42,321 nt of DNA, taken from a bacterium (GTDB taxonomy: Bacteria > Patescibacteriota > CG2-30-54-11). The stretch lies in NCBI GenBank assembly GCA_029573015.1, contig JAKQHK010000132.1:1-42321 (forward strand). Reading direction: 5' to 3'. A program made the position numbers and the translations under genes. The notes beneath the pieces were generated by a model. That model searched no databases and had not been told where the DNA came from. It saw nothing but the letters and a program-made list of their open reading frames with translations. Positions 1 through 9,513 of the stretch are shown here, piece by piece (within the stretch, counting starts at the first letter, position 1; each line of letters starts with the position of its first letter).

Positions 1-807
1 TCCCAGAACGGTTCCTCATCCATGGCCTCGGTGTGCGGCAGCAGCCTCAGCCTCATGGATGCGGGCGTAAAGATCACCAAGCCGGTAGCGGGTATTGCCA
101 TGGGACTGGTCTGGCAGGACGAACAGTCCTACGCCATCCTCTCCGACATCCAGGGCATGGAGGATTTCTGCGGGGACATGGATTTCAAGGTCGCCGGCAC
201 GCGAGACGGCATTACGGCCCTGCAGATGGATATCAAGATCAAAGGACTTACCCCGGAAATCATGGCGCAGGCGCTCGAACAGGCTCGTGCCGGCCGGATG
301 CATATCCTGGCTGAAATGTCCAAGGCGCTTTCCGAACCGCGTCCCAATCTTTCGCCCTACGCGCCCAAGATTGTTTCTATCCGCATCGATCCGGAAAAGA
401 TCCGGGATGTCATCGGCTCCGGTGGCAAGGTGATCAACAAGATCATCCAGGAAACCGGCGTGGAAATTGACATCGAGGACGATGGCCTCGTTATGATCGC
501 CTCGGTTGATGACGCAGGCATTCAGAAAGCCATCACCATCATCCAGAACTTGACGGCCGAGGCGGAAGTTGGGAAAATCTACTCCGGCAAAGTCACGCGC
601 ATTATGAACTTCGGCGCATTCGTCGAAATCCTTCCCGGCAAAGAAGGCCTCGTGCACATATCCAATCTCGCACCCTTCCGCGTCAATAAAGTAGAAGATA
701 TCGTCAAAATCGGGGAAACCATTTCCGTCAAAGTCGTAGAAATCGATTCCCAGGGACGCGTCAACCTATCCAAAAAAGCAGCTGACGCCGAACAAGCACA
801 AAAATAG
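1..807 (+). CDS. pnp: Polyribonucleotide nucleotidyltransferase (PNPase), C-terminal part; 5' end lies outside the window
   Basis: Frame is open from base 1 ([23 protein letters not shown], typical PNPase), followed by a KH domain ([15 protein letters not shown]) and an S1 domain ([31 protein letters not shown]); TAG stop. Confidence 0.97.
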   Translation, partial: SQNGSSSMASVCGSSLSLMDAGVKITKPVAGIAMGLVWQDEQSYAILSDIQGMEDFCGDMDFKVAGTRDGITALQMDIKIKGLTPEIMAQALEQARAGRMHILAEMSKALSEPRPNLSPYAPKIVSIRIDPEKIRDVIGSGGKVINKIIQETGVEIDIEDDGLVMIASVDDAGIQKAITIIQNLTAEAEVGKIYSGKVTRIMNFGAFVEILPGKEGLVHISNLAPFRVNKVEDIVKIGETISVKVVEIDSQGRVNLSKKAADAEQAQK

Positions 808-857
808 ATGATTGGCGCTATCACGCCCCGTTATGCCTCATCACTGCGGCATGCAAA

Positions 858-890
858 GCAGCACCGTGTACGGTCTCTGCCTGTTTTTTT
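858..890 (+). terminator. Rho-independent terminator after pnp
   Basis: GCAG-c-ACCG-TGTA-CGGT-ct-CTGC stem-loop followed by ctgTTTTTTT. Confidence 0.65.
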
Positions 891-932
891 CCATAATTCC
901 CACGTATAACCAAAACAAACGAGGAGTATCAC

Positions 933-2981
933 ATGAATTGCCCCAAATGCGGAGCGGTACTCGAACCGAGCAAGGCATTCTGTACTAAGTGTGGTCAGCG
1001 GATTTTTATGAGCGATGGCATCAGGCCTCCGCAGGCAAATCCGCGTCCGGAAGCAGCGCTGCAGACGAGCAGTATCGGCACAACGCCCGCTCCGGCCGCC
1101 AAGCCGACCCGCGTCCCGGTTCGTGAACCCCGCACCGGTAAATCACCACTGGGACTAGTGCTTATTGTGATGGGACTGCTTCTCTTCGGACTGGTCGGCG
1201 CCTGGGGACTGCTTGGACGGCTCCCCCTGCTGGGTGATTTCCCGTTTCCCAATCTGATCAGCGGCCTGTCTATCAAACGCATTGATGAAGTTATCGACCT
1301 TGTTCCGGCAGATGCGGACATGGTTATGATCGCGGCGGCAGATCCGGAGGCAACCCAGCTGACGCAACTGCAGAATCTCTGGAGCCTCTTTCCTGCCTCC
1401 TCTCGATTCACTCTCAGCCTGAGTGCCTGGCTCGATGCTGACTGCGATGCAGCTGATACAGCCTCAGTCTGCTGGCAAAACGACATCCAGCCCTGGATCG
1501 GGGCAGAATTCGGCCTGATGTATACGCTTCCGGAAGGAGAAACTCCAGCCAATCTCGGGATCATTATTCAATCCAAAAACATGGATCAGACCAAAACTTT
1601 TATCGACAAACTTGTCACGCTGGAACAGGCAAAAGCAACGACTGACCGCTACAGGGATATCGAGATCCTCGTTGTGGAAGCCAGGGTGGGCGGACAGCCG
1701 CTGCCGGCAGATCCCAACAGTCTGGCCGCTGCTCCAGCTGAGGGTGATGCATCTCCGATCCATACCGGGTATATCGCCTATGCCGGCAAATTTTTTATCG
1801 TTGCCAATGACCGTAATTTCCTCCAGGCTTGTCTCGACATCTATGCAGATCCCAAATCATCCCCCGCTTTCACAGCCACGACCGGATACAAGGAAATCAA
1901 GCAGGAACTCCCGGCTGACCGTCTCGCGAGGCTCTTTATCAGTCCTGCGGCAGCAGAAGCGATAACCCAAAGTACCGGCATTCTGCCCGTACTCAGTTTC
2001 GACCCGGTCTCCCTGCTCACCGGTACACAGAGCGAATCTGCTTCTCGACTTTACAGCCTGATCGGCTTTGCCCTGACCAGCGCTACAGACGGCCTCTCCC
2101 TGCGCGGCTATAGCTCGTACCAGCCAAATCTCGGTGCCGGATTCCGCAACGGAGCAAGCAGTTTCAATCCCGAAATGGTCAGCCGCGCGCCTGCTACAGC
2201 CGCAGCCTATTTTGAAGGCGGTAATCTCAAAACAACTATCAGTTATGCCCTGGAAAACCAGATGTATCTCGATCCGGAAATAACCGCGCAGCTTGACGCC
2301 CTGAAAGCAGGACTGAGCGCTGCTCCCTACCTGCTCTCCTGGGACGACACCCTCATGAGCTGGCTCAATGCGCCCTATGCCATCGTCCTCCTGCCGGGCA
2401 GTGAATATCCGTCGCTCAATCTCCTGCTTAAAGTTGAGAATATGGAACAGGCACAAAACTCCCTCAACCAGATCATGCAGGCAGGCGAAACCGCGCTCCT
2501 GGCACGTCTGGCACTCAACCCTGCATATGACCTGACGCAGACTGGTTCGCTTCTGAGCAAACAAAACCTGAATGGCGTGGAGGCAACGGTTCTCTCTGCT
2601 CCTAATTTCCCTGCCTATCTGCAGCTGGCATACGCTCAGGTCGGCGATCTGATCATCATCACCACAGATGCAGATGCGATCAATTCTTTTCTGGCAGTCG
2701 AGCAGGGCACGGAAAAAAGCCTGCTCGCCCAACCTGATTTTTCAGCCCTGTACCGCAGCATTCCCGAAGACATCACCGGTCTGGTCTACCTGAACCGGGA
2801 AGAAACCATGGACATACTGTCATCCGGATATACAATCCTTCCCCTGGCGACCGATACCACGGCAGCCTTCGACCTGCCGGCTCTTGAAACAGAGCTTGCT
2901 CCGTGCAAAGCCCTGCTCGGCACGACTTCCCGGGAGGCTGGAGTGGAAATCAGCCAGCTGCACGCCCTTATCCGTGAATAA
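933..2981 (+). CDS. DUF3352-like membrane-anchored protein with N-terminal zinc ribbon
   Basis: 682 aa; N-terminal CPKCG..FCTKCG zinc ribbon, one TM segment (GLVLIVMGLLLFGLVGAWGLL), long extracytoplasmic region resembling DUF3352; GAGGAG SD before ATG. Confidence 0.75.
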   Translation: MNCPKCGAVLEPSKAFCTKCGQRIFMSDGIRPPQANPRPEAALQTSSIGTTPAPAAKPTRVPVREPRTGKSPLGLVLIVMGLLLFGLVGAWGLLGRLPLLGDFPFPNLISGLSIKRIDEVIDLVPADADMVMIAAADPEATQLTQLQNLWSLFPASSRFTLSLSAWLDADCDAADTASVCWQNDIQPWIGAEFGLMYTLPEGETPANLGIIIQSKNMDQTKTFIDKLVTLEQAKATTDRYRDIEILVVEARVGGQPLPADPNSLAAAPAEGDASPIHTGYIAYAGKFFIVANDRNFLQACLDIYADPKSSPAFTATTGYKEIKQELPADRLARLFISPAAAEAITQSTGILPVLSFDPVSLLTGTQSESASRLYSLIGFALTSATDGLSLRGYSSYQPNLGAGFRNGASSFNPEMVSRAPATAAAYFEGGNLKTTISYALENQMYLDPEITAQLDALKAGLSAAPYLLSWDDTLMSWLNAPYAIVLLPGSEYPSLNLLLKVENMEQAQNSLNQIMQAGETALLARLALNPAYDLTQTGSLLSKQNLNGVEATVLSAPNFPAYLQLAYAQVGDLIIITTDADAINSFLAVEQGTEKSLLAQPDFSALYRSIPEDITGLVYLNREETMDILSSGYTILPLATDTTAAFDLPALETELAPCKALLGTTSREAGVEISQLHALIRE

Positions 2982-2997
2982 GCATTTCCCCGATTCA

Positions 2998-3026
2998 TTG
3001 CTATACCGGCACAAACAGTGTATAAT
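2998..3026 (+). promoter_or_regulatory. Sigma-70-like promoter upstream of the Lon-like ATPase
   Basis: TTGCTA (2998-3003), 17-bp spacer, TATAAT (3021-3026). Confidence 0.65.
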
Positions 3027-3037
3027 AGTATGATTAC

Positions 3038-4108
3038 TTGGAACACATTGTCAGACAGCGCATGAGCGAAACAGCTACCATCCAATCCACCGCAGAAAAA
3101 CTGGCACAGCAGTTTCAGGGTAAACGCCTCCCCGCTGACGTGGCCGATGAGGTCAAACGCAGCCTCCGGCGCATGGCTCTCCTGGAGCATGCCCATGAAC
3201 TTGATAAAATGGACACCCTCGGCCGCTGGCTTGACTGGATCTATCACCTGCCCTGGTATGAGGAATCAAAGGATAATCTCTCCCTGGAGGATGCCCGCAA
3301 GATCCTCGACGAAGGCCACTATGGGATGGAAAAAATCAAGGAACGTGTTCTGGACTTCATCGCTGCCCAGAAGCTGACTGCCGGCAAGGCCAAAGGTATG
3401 GTGCTTTGCTTTGTCGGGCCGCCCGGCACCGGCAAGACGACCATTTCAAAAATCATTGCCGAAGCGCTTGGACGGAAATTCGTGCGTATCTCCATGGCTT
3501 CGCTCGGCGATGTCTCCCAGATCAGGGGCAAGTCCCGCTTTCAGCCGGATGCCGAGCCGAGTCTGATCATCAAAGGCATGCGCCGGGCCGGAGTGCGCAA
3601 TCCGGTCATCTGTCTGGATGAAATTGACAAGGTCGGAGGAGGCGGTTTGCTCGGCGGTGAAACTATGGCGGCTTTCCTGGAAATCCTTGATCCCGAACAG
3701 AACTCGACTTTTTCAGACCATTTTGTTGATTATCCCTATGATCTTTCCCACGTACTCTTTATCGGCACCGCCAACAAACTCCTCGGGGCAGAAAGCCCTA
3801 TTCTCGACCGTATCGAATTGATCAGCCTGCCGGATTATAATCGCGAGGATAAAAAATACATCACCCAGACCTTTGTCATTCCTCAGAAAATGAAAGAGGC
3901 AGGCCTGACCCAAAATGGTGTCAGCGTCACCTTTGCCGATGATATCTGGTCCAAAATCCTCGACCCCTACAAATGGGATTCCGGCATGCGCACCACCCAG
4001 CATACCATCGGCGAGATCCTCTTCCGGGTTGCCCGTCAGGTGATCAGCACCGGGCAAAAAGAATACACGATTTCTGCCGCCAACCTCAAAGATTACATTT
4101 TACTTTAA
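3038..4108 (+). CDS. Lon-type AAA+ ATPase without N-terminal Lon domain and without S16 protease domain (start TTG 3038 or ATG 3062)
   Basis: Walker A GPPGTGKT, Walker B VICLDEIDK, Lon signatures LDPEQNSTFSDHFVDYPYDLSHVLFIGTAN and LDWIYHLPWYEESKDNLSLEDARKILDEGHYGMEKIKERVLDFIA; TAA stop directly after the AAA+ lid region. Confidence 0.9.
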   Translation: MEHIVRQRMSETATIQSTAEKLAQQFQGKRLPADVADEVKRSLRRMALLEHAHELDKMDTLGRWLDWIYHLPWYEESKDNLSLEDARKILDEGHYGMEKIKERVLDFIAAQKLTAGKAKGMVLCFVGPPGTGKTTISKIIAEALGRKFVRISMASLGDVSQIRGKSRFQPDAEPSLIIKGMRRAGVRNPVICLDEIDKVGGGGLLGGETMAAFLEILDPEQNSTFSDHFVDYPYDLSHVLFIGTANKLLGAESPILDRIELISLPDYNREDKKYITQTFVIPQKMKEAGLTQNGVSVTFADDIWSKILDPYKWDSGMRTTQHTIGEILFRVARQVISTGQKEYTISAANLKDYILL

Positions 4109-4129
4109 TTCCCTTCCTCTTTATCCTCC

Positions 4130-4249
4130 CTGTTCAGCTCTGACTGATCCCTCCGGAAACAGAATTAACTGAAGCGTTTCCCCAGTTCAGAAGACGTGCA
4201 ACCCAGCACAACCGATTACCGGACTTCTGCGCACATTCGGGCTGAACAG
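4130..4249 (+). ncRNA. Candidate structured RNA / 5' leader upstream of RNase J
   Basis: 11-bp closing stem 4130-4140/4239-4249 (CTGTTCAGCTC/GGGCTGAACAG, one G-T) enclosing GGAAAC/GTTTCC (4155-4160/4176-4181), CAGAAG/CTTCTG (4188-4193/4224-4229) and GTGC/GCAC (4196-4199/4205-4208). Confidence 0.35.
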
Positions 4250-4322
4250 TACCTCAGATACCTTTTAAAAAAAATCATTTACCAAAACTTACTTATTCAT
4301 TAATTGCAAGTACGTATTCTCC

Positions 4323-6026
4323 ATGAACAAACGATTAGCACATACCGGAAAAAAAGCCGATAAGATTCTCCGCATCACCCCGCTGGGGGGTCTCGGAGAA
4401 ATCGGTAAAAACATGACGGTCTATGAAACACGCCGCGATATCATCATCGTGGATGTCGGACTCAAATTTCCTGACTCCACCATGCTCGGGGTTGACTTCG
4501 TCATCCCGGATATCAGTTATCTCAGAAATAAAAAAAGGCAGATCCGCGGCATTTTCATCACCCACGGTCATGAAGACCACAAAGGGGGCATACCCTACGT
4601 GCTCTCCGAACTGGGCAATCCGCCCATCTACGCCACCCGGCTTACCCAGGGGTTGATCTCGGTCAACCTCAAGGAACATCAGCTGCTCGATAAGGCAGTT
4701 TTAAAAATTATCAAGCCAAAGCAGGAAATCCCGCTCGGGGATTTCACCATTGAACCCTTTGCCGTGAACCACAGTATCCCTGATTCAGTCGGCCTCGCTA
4801 TCCGTACACCGCTCGGCACAGTCATACACACCGGAGACTTCAAATTCGATTTCACCCCTCCGGACATGAAGCTGGCTGACACCGGCCAGCTCGCCAAGTA
4901 CGGGGACGATGGTACGCTCCTCCTCATGTCGGACAGCACCAACGCCGAACTGCCCGGCTATACCCTCTCGGAATCCAAAATCGCGGACAGTATTGACCGT
5001 ATCTTCTCCAAGACGAAAAGCCGGGTCATCGTCGCTTCTTTTGCCACAAACCTCAACCGCATTCAGCAGATCATCCAGGCCTCCCATGACCATGGTCGCA
5101 AGGTATGCATCAACGGTCGGAGCATGGTGAACAATGTCAATATTGCCATCGAGCTCGGCTACCTCAAGCTGCCGTCGAAGGATATCCTTGTCGCTCCTAC
5201 CCAGATCAGCGGCATTCCGGATCACAAGCTCACCATTATCAGCACCGGCAGCCAGGGGGAAGCGTATTCCGTTCTTGTCCGCATGTCCCAGGGAGCACAC
5301 CGCCAGATCAAGATCAAAAAAGGCGATACCATCATCATCTCCGCAGATGCCATCCCCGGCAATGAGGAACATGTCTACCGCACGATCAACGAACTCTACA
5401 AGCTCGGCGCTTCGGTGATCCATGGCAATGACATGGATGTCCATGTGTCCGGTCATGCCCGCCAGGAAGAACACAAGCTCATGCTCAGCCTCGTCCGGCC
5501 CAAGTATTTCATGCCTGGCCACGGCGAACGCCGCCACTTGGTTGCACACGCTGACATGGCTCAGGGTCTGGGAATCAAGGAGGACAACATCTTTATCCTG
5601 GAAAACGGCAATACCCTTGAAATCACTGAGAGAGACGTCACCATTCATAATGGCAAGGAAGCCGGCTATGTGCTCGTGGACGGCTCCGGTGTCGGCGATA
5701 TCGGCAATGTCGTGCTCAAGGATCGACAGGTGATGAGCGAAGCGGGCATCTTTCTCATCGTCGTTACGATTAAAAAAGGAACTGCCACGGTGATCGGCAC
5801 CCCGGAAGTCGTGTCACGCGGATTTGTTTATGTCAAAGAATCCAAAGAACTGATCAAGGAAGCAAAACAGCTCGTTATCGACACGGTACGCAAATTCAAC
5901 CGCCAGCTCACAACTCCCGACCCGGTGCTCATCAGAGGTGAAATCCGCACCAAGCTCAAGGATTTCCTCTACGAAAAAACCGAACGCAATCCCATGATCC
6001 TGCCCGTGGTCATCGAGATCGAATAG
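4323..6026 (+). CDS. rnj: Ribonuclease J (metallo-beta-lactamase / beta-CASP)
   Basis: LGGLGEIGKNM, metallo-beta-lactamase HGHEDHKGG, MPGHGERRHLVAHADMAQGLGI and typical RNase J C-terminal region. Confidence 0.96.
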   Translation: MNKRLAHTGKKADKILRITPLGGLGEIGKNMTVYETRRDIIIVDVGLKFPDSTMLGVDFVIPDISYLRNKKRQIRGIFITHGHEDHKGGIPYVLSELGNPPIYATRLTQGLISVNLKEHQLLDKAVLKIIKPKQEIPLGDFTIEPFAVNHSIPDSVGLAIRTPLGTVIHTGDFKFDFTPPDMKLADTGQLAKYGDDGTLLLMSDSTNAELPGYTLSESKIADSIDRIFSKTKSRVIVASFATNLNRIQQIIQASHDHGRKVCINGRSMVNNVNIAIELGYLKLPSKDILVAPTQISGIPDHKLTIISTGSQGEAYSVLVRMSQGAHRQIKIKKGDTIIISADAIPGNEEHVYRTINELYKLGASVIHGNDMDVHVSGHARQEEHKLMLSLVRPKYFMPGHGERRHLVAHADMAQGLGIKEDNIFILENGNTLEITERDVTIHNGKEAGYVLVDGSGVGDIGNVVLKDRQVMSEAGIFLIVVTIKKGTATVIGTPEVVSRGFVYVKESKELIKEAKQLVIDTVRKFNRQLTTPDPVLIRGEIRTKLKDFLYEKTERNPMILPVVIEIE

Positions 6027-6095
6027 CGTCTTGTCTTGGGAAAAGGGCCTCTGTTATAGTATCCACGTTAGTCTATCAACGCAGGCAGGCAGACT

Positions 6096-8387
6096 TTGGC
6101 GCGCACCAAAAAAAACAAACGGAAAACGAAACGAACGGCAAAGAGTACCCGTACTACTGTACGCCGGCGCCGGACCAAAAAAGAACAGCAGCAACTCGTC
6201 CGGGAAATCTTCTCGGTCTTTTTCTTCACCTTCGGGCTTGCCAGTCTGGTAGTCATGTACAAAACCGAAGGGGAAACCGGCTTCGCGCTCCGCAGCTTTC
6301 TGGTCGGCATGTTCGGCAAGGGCGGTTGGTTTGTAAGCATAGCTTCCTTTTTCATCGGGGTGCAACTGCTGTTCCCGGCGCGCATCTGGGAACGCTACAG
6401 CCGCATCGCCTGGGCTGGAGGTATTGCCTGGGCGCTCCTCGGTCTGCTCGAACTGCCACTCATCGCAGCCAAAACCCCCTTTGCACTCGAGACGACCCAT
6501 GGCGGACGGCTTGGTTATGCTTTATCTAAAACTGTCAGCTTTTTCCTTGGCTCCTTCCTCACCGGTGTTCTGGAAATAGCGCTCATCCTCACTGGCATCA
6601 TGATCCTCACCAATCTCTCGCTCGAATCCCTCGCTGAACGCCTGTCTGCTTTTCTGACTGCGGCAAGCGAACGGCTGCAGGAAGCATTTGCCTCCCTGCG
6701 GAACGCCGCCATTGAACGCCAGCAGCAGCAAACGCCACCCAAGTCACGATCGAGAACGTATGAAGAACCGGAACCTGACGATACACCGCCTCCAGAACCG
6801 TTCCCCCTCAGGGAAGACTACCGGGAGGTGGCCTTTTCCCAAAAAAGAATCGAAAGAGCCGAACCGCATCTGGAACCAGAAGTCCGGACACCTTCCCCTG
6901 CAACCCCGACAAAATCTTCTGTCTGGTTTCTCCCCCCTCTTGATCTCCTTGACCCGCTGCCCCGCGAGCAGGCTGCCCAGGGAGATCCGGAAAAACGGGC
7001 CCGCATCATTGAAAATACCCTGCTTAGCTTCGGGGTGGAAACCAAGGTCGTGGAAATCAACACCGGCCCCACAATCACGCAGTATGCCCTAGAACCGGCT
7101 GTGGGGGTAAAGGTATCAAAAATCACCTCCCTGCAGAACGATCTGGCGCTGGCACTCGCCACTCCCCAGATCCGCCTAGAGGCCCCGATCCCCGGTAAGC
7201 CCTATGTCGGTATCGAGGTACCGAACTACAACGCGGCCACGGTTACCCTGCGCGGACTGCTCCAGACAAGCGAATTTCAGAAAAGCAAACACATCATGCC
7301 GCTGGCGCTTGGCAAGAATGTTTCCGGCGATGTCTTTTTCGCCGATCTCGTCAAAATGCCCCATCTGCTCATCGCCGGTGCGACCGGGTCGGGAAAAAGC
7401 GTCTGCATCAATAGTGTCATCGGCAGCGTTTTGTATAAATATAATCCGGGCCAGGTCAAATTTATCATGGTAGACCCCAAGGTGGTGGAGCTCTCCCGCT
7501 ACAATGGCATCCCCCACCTCCTCTCCAAGGTTATCACCAAGCCCCAAAAAATGATCAGCAGCCTGAAATGGACCATCAACGAAATGGAACGCCGGTATAA
7601 AGTTTTCGGCGCGTCCGGGGCGCGCAATATTGAAATTTATAACGCCAAACAGGTCGATGAGCTTACCAAACTTCCTTACATCATCGTCCTCGTTGACGAG
7701 CTCGCTGATCTCATTCTCGCCTCGCCGGTGGAAGTGGAGGAGCTCATCTGCCGGCTTGCCCAGAAAGCCCGCGCCACAGGCATTCATCTCGTTCTCGCCA
7801 CGCAGCGACCTTCGGTCGATGTCGTTACCGGCCTGATCAAGGCCAATATCCCGGCGCGCATCTGCTTTGCCGTGGCCAGCCAGATAGATTCCCGGGTCGT
7901 GCTCGATGCCATGGGCGCGGAAAAACTGCTCGGCAAGGGCGATATGCTCTATCACGCCCCGGATGTAAGTAAAATGATCCGTCTGCAGGGCGTATTTGTC
8001 TCGGATGCAGAAGTGGAACGGCTCGTACAGTTTTGGAGCGGTCAAGGCACCCCCGAGTACCTCGAAGAAATCATTAACCAGCCGGTCGGCATCCCTACCA
8101 GACAGGATAACGAAGAATACGAAGACGACCTGCTGCCTGCCGCACTCGAAGAGGTTGTCAGGGAAGGGCGCGGCTCTGCCTCACTGCTGCAGCGCCGCCT
8201 GCGTATCGGCTATGCCCGGGCTGCCCGGCTCATCGATATTCTGGAAATGCAGGGAGTTCTCAGTCCCGCCGATGGGAGCAAACCGCGGGAAATCCTGCGT
8301 ACCTCGCTGCCCAGATCCGCCCCGGCTGCCTTTCCGGACGAAGAACCAGCTCCTACGGACCAGTCACTTTTTGACGAGTACCGATAA
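6096..8387 (+). CDS. ftsK: DNA translocase FtsK/SpoIIIE
   Basis: N-terminal TM segments, Walker A AGATGSGKSVCIN, IIVLVDELADL, LATQRPSVDVVTGLIKANIP, C-terminal gamma winged helix (SLLQRRLRIGYARAARLIDILEMQGVL). TTG start. Confidence 0.95.
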   Translation: MARTKKNKRKTKRTAKSTRTTVRRRRTKKEQQQLVREIFSVFFFTFGLASLVVMYKTEGETGFALRSFLVGMFGKGGWFVSIASFFIGVQLLFPARIWERYSRIAWAGGIAWALLGLLELPLIAAKTPFALETTHGGRLGYALSKTVSFFLGSFLTGVLEIALILTGIMILTNLSLESLAERLSAFLTAASERLQEAFASLRNAAIERQQQQTPPKSRSRTYEEPEPDDTPPPEPFPLREDYREVAFSQKRIERAEPHLEPEVRTPSPATPTKSSVWFLPPLDLLDPLPREQAAQGDPEKRARIIENTLLSFGVETKVVEINTGPTITQYALEPAVGVKVSKITSLQNDLALALATPQIRLEAPIPGKPYVGIEVPNYNAATVTLRGLLQTSEFQKSKHIMPLALGKNVSGDVFFADLVKMPHLLIAGATGSGKSVCINSVIGSVLYKYNPGQVKFIMVDPKVVELSRYNGIPHLLSKVITKPQKMISSLKWTINEMERRYKVFGASGARNIEIYNAKQVDELTKLPYIIVLVDELADLILASPVEVEELICRLAQKARATGIHLVLATQRPSVDVVTGLIKANIPARICFAVASQIDSRVVLDAMGAEKLLGKGDMLYHAPDVSKMIRLQGVFVSDAEVERLVQFWSGQGTPEYLEEIINQPVGIPTRQDNEEYEDDLLPAALEEVVREGRGSASLLQRRLRIGYARAARLIDILEMQGVLSPADGSKPREILRTSLPRSAPAAFPDEEPAPTDQSLFDEYR

Positions 8388-9513
8388 CTGTAATCTTGCT
8401 GCTTCTTGTCGCTGCCACGAGCAATAAGAGAAAAACCACTAGAGTATATCCGTACAGCTCGAAGCGATAGCGCGAGTATTGCGTACCAAGCTTGCTGATC
8501 AACCCCAATCCATCGGGATGCATGACGAGAAAAAAAGTCACAAAACCAGAATAGAGTAACGGCCAGAATCCGCAGTAAACAGTCAAAGCCAGAATCGGAA
8601 TCGCCAGATACTGGTTGGCAATCGCCGGAGCGAACAAAACCACGCTCAGTAGATACCAGCAAAAACTATCGGCGATTTTTTTATGGCGTACTGAATAACC
8701 GACTGCGAGGATCAAACAGCTGCTTACCAGAAGGGCATAGGGTGACAGATCGGGCAGCTGTAAACCGAGTATTTCGCGACCCAGCACACGGAGTAAACGC
8801 CAGAAGGGAAAGTTTGCCTTGGATTCATAAAGGAAAACATTTTCAATGATACCGGCTTTCCCCGTGCTCCAATACGGAATGAAACTCGCGAGAAAAATGC
8901 CGATCGGTACGCAGAGGTACACAATTTTTTTTCGCAGGGATTTCTGGGAAAAAAACAGCCAGACGGGGTAGAGAAAGAGGACATGCTTGATAATCAGCGA
9001 GATCCCGAGAAGTACCAAACCAACACTATCCTGCCAGCGGAAGTTGGCGTTATCACGATTGGACTCCAATAGGATTACTGCTGCCAGTCCGAAAGCCAGC
9101 GCCAGATTATCAAACTGGTTGTGATAGCCGCCGATCAGGAGCAGCACCGGATTGAGGAGATAGAGCAGCGCTTTGCCTAGCGAATAGCGTTTCCAGATCA
9201 CTCCGGCGATGAATACATCAGCCAGGGTAAGCGTGGTAATTATCAGCATGCGGAAAACCACCAGCGGCAATATAGTACCGGACGCCAACTGCGCAAACCA
9301 GCCAAGCAGCTGGGCAAACCAGGGTCCGTAATTGTAGCGGGTTGTCTCGCTATAGACCGTACCGCCCGCGCGAACAATATCCCCGACAATGGTATATGAT
9401 TCGAAATCATAATTCGAACCGAATGTTGCCAGCCAGAACCGCAGCCAGTAACTCAGGCAGCATCCGAGCACGAACAGAAAAAGTCCTGTGGTACGGGTAC
9501 GCGAAAACTTCAT
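8353..9513 (-). CDS. Polytopic membrane protein, probable GT-C type (GT87/mannosyltransferase-like) glycosyltransferase
   Basis: About 10 hydrophobic segments, DFESY near the N-terminus, YNYGPWFAQLLGW; ATGA-coupled to the upstream GT2 gene. Confidence 0.6.
   Translation of the reverse strand: MKFSRTRTTGLFLFVLGCCLSYWLRFWLATFGSNYDFESYTIVGDIVRAGGTVYSETTRYNYGPWFAQLLGWFAQLASGTILPLVVFRMLIITTLTLADVFIAGVIWKRYSLGKALLYLLNPVLLLIGGYHNQFDNLALAFGLAAVILLESNRDNANFRWQDSVGLVLLGISLIIKHVLFLYPVWLFFSQKSLRKKIVYLCVPIGIFLASFIPYWSTGKAGIIENVFLYESKANFPFWRLLRVLGREILGLQLPDLSPYALLVSSCLILAVGYSVRHKKIADSFCWYLLSVVLFAPAIANQYLAIPILALTVYCGFWPLLYSGFVTFFLVMHPDGLGLISKLGTQYSRYRFELYGYTLVVFLLLLVAATRSSKITVIGTRQKVTGP

Noticed and set aside
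16-657. 213-aa minus-strand ORF opposite pnp
   Set aside because: Shadow ORF of a strongly conserved gene; low-complexity D/H/R-rich translation with no recognisable motif.
1857-2732. 291-aa minus-strand ORF opposite the DUF3352-like gene
   Set aside because: Antisense shadow; the plus strand has zinc ribbon, TM and SD, the minus ORF has none.
4785-5648. 287-aa minus-strand ORF opposite RNase J
   Set aside because: Antisense shadow of a highly conserved gene; composition typical of reverse-frame translation.
7176-8045. 289-aa minus-strand ORF opposite ftsK
   Set aside because: Antisense shadow over the conserved FtsK motor domain.
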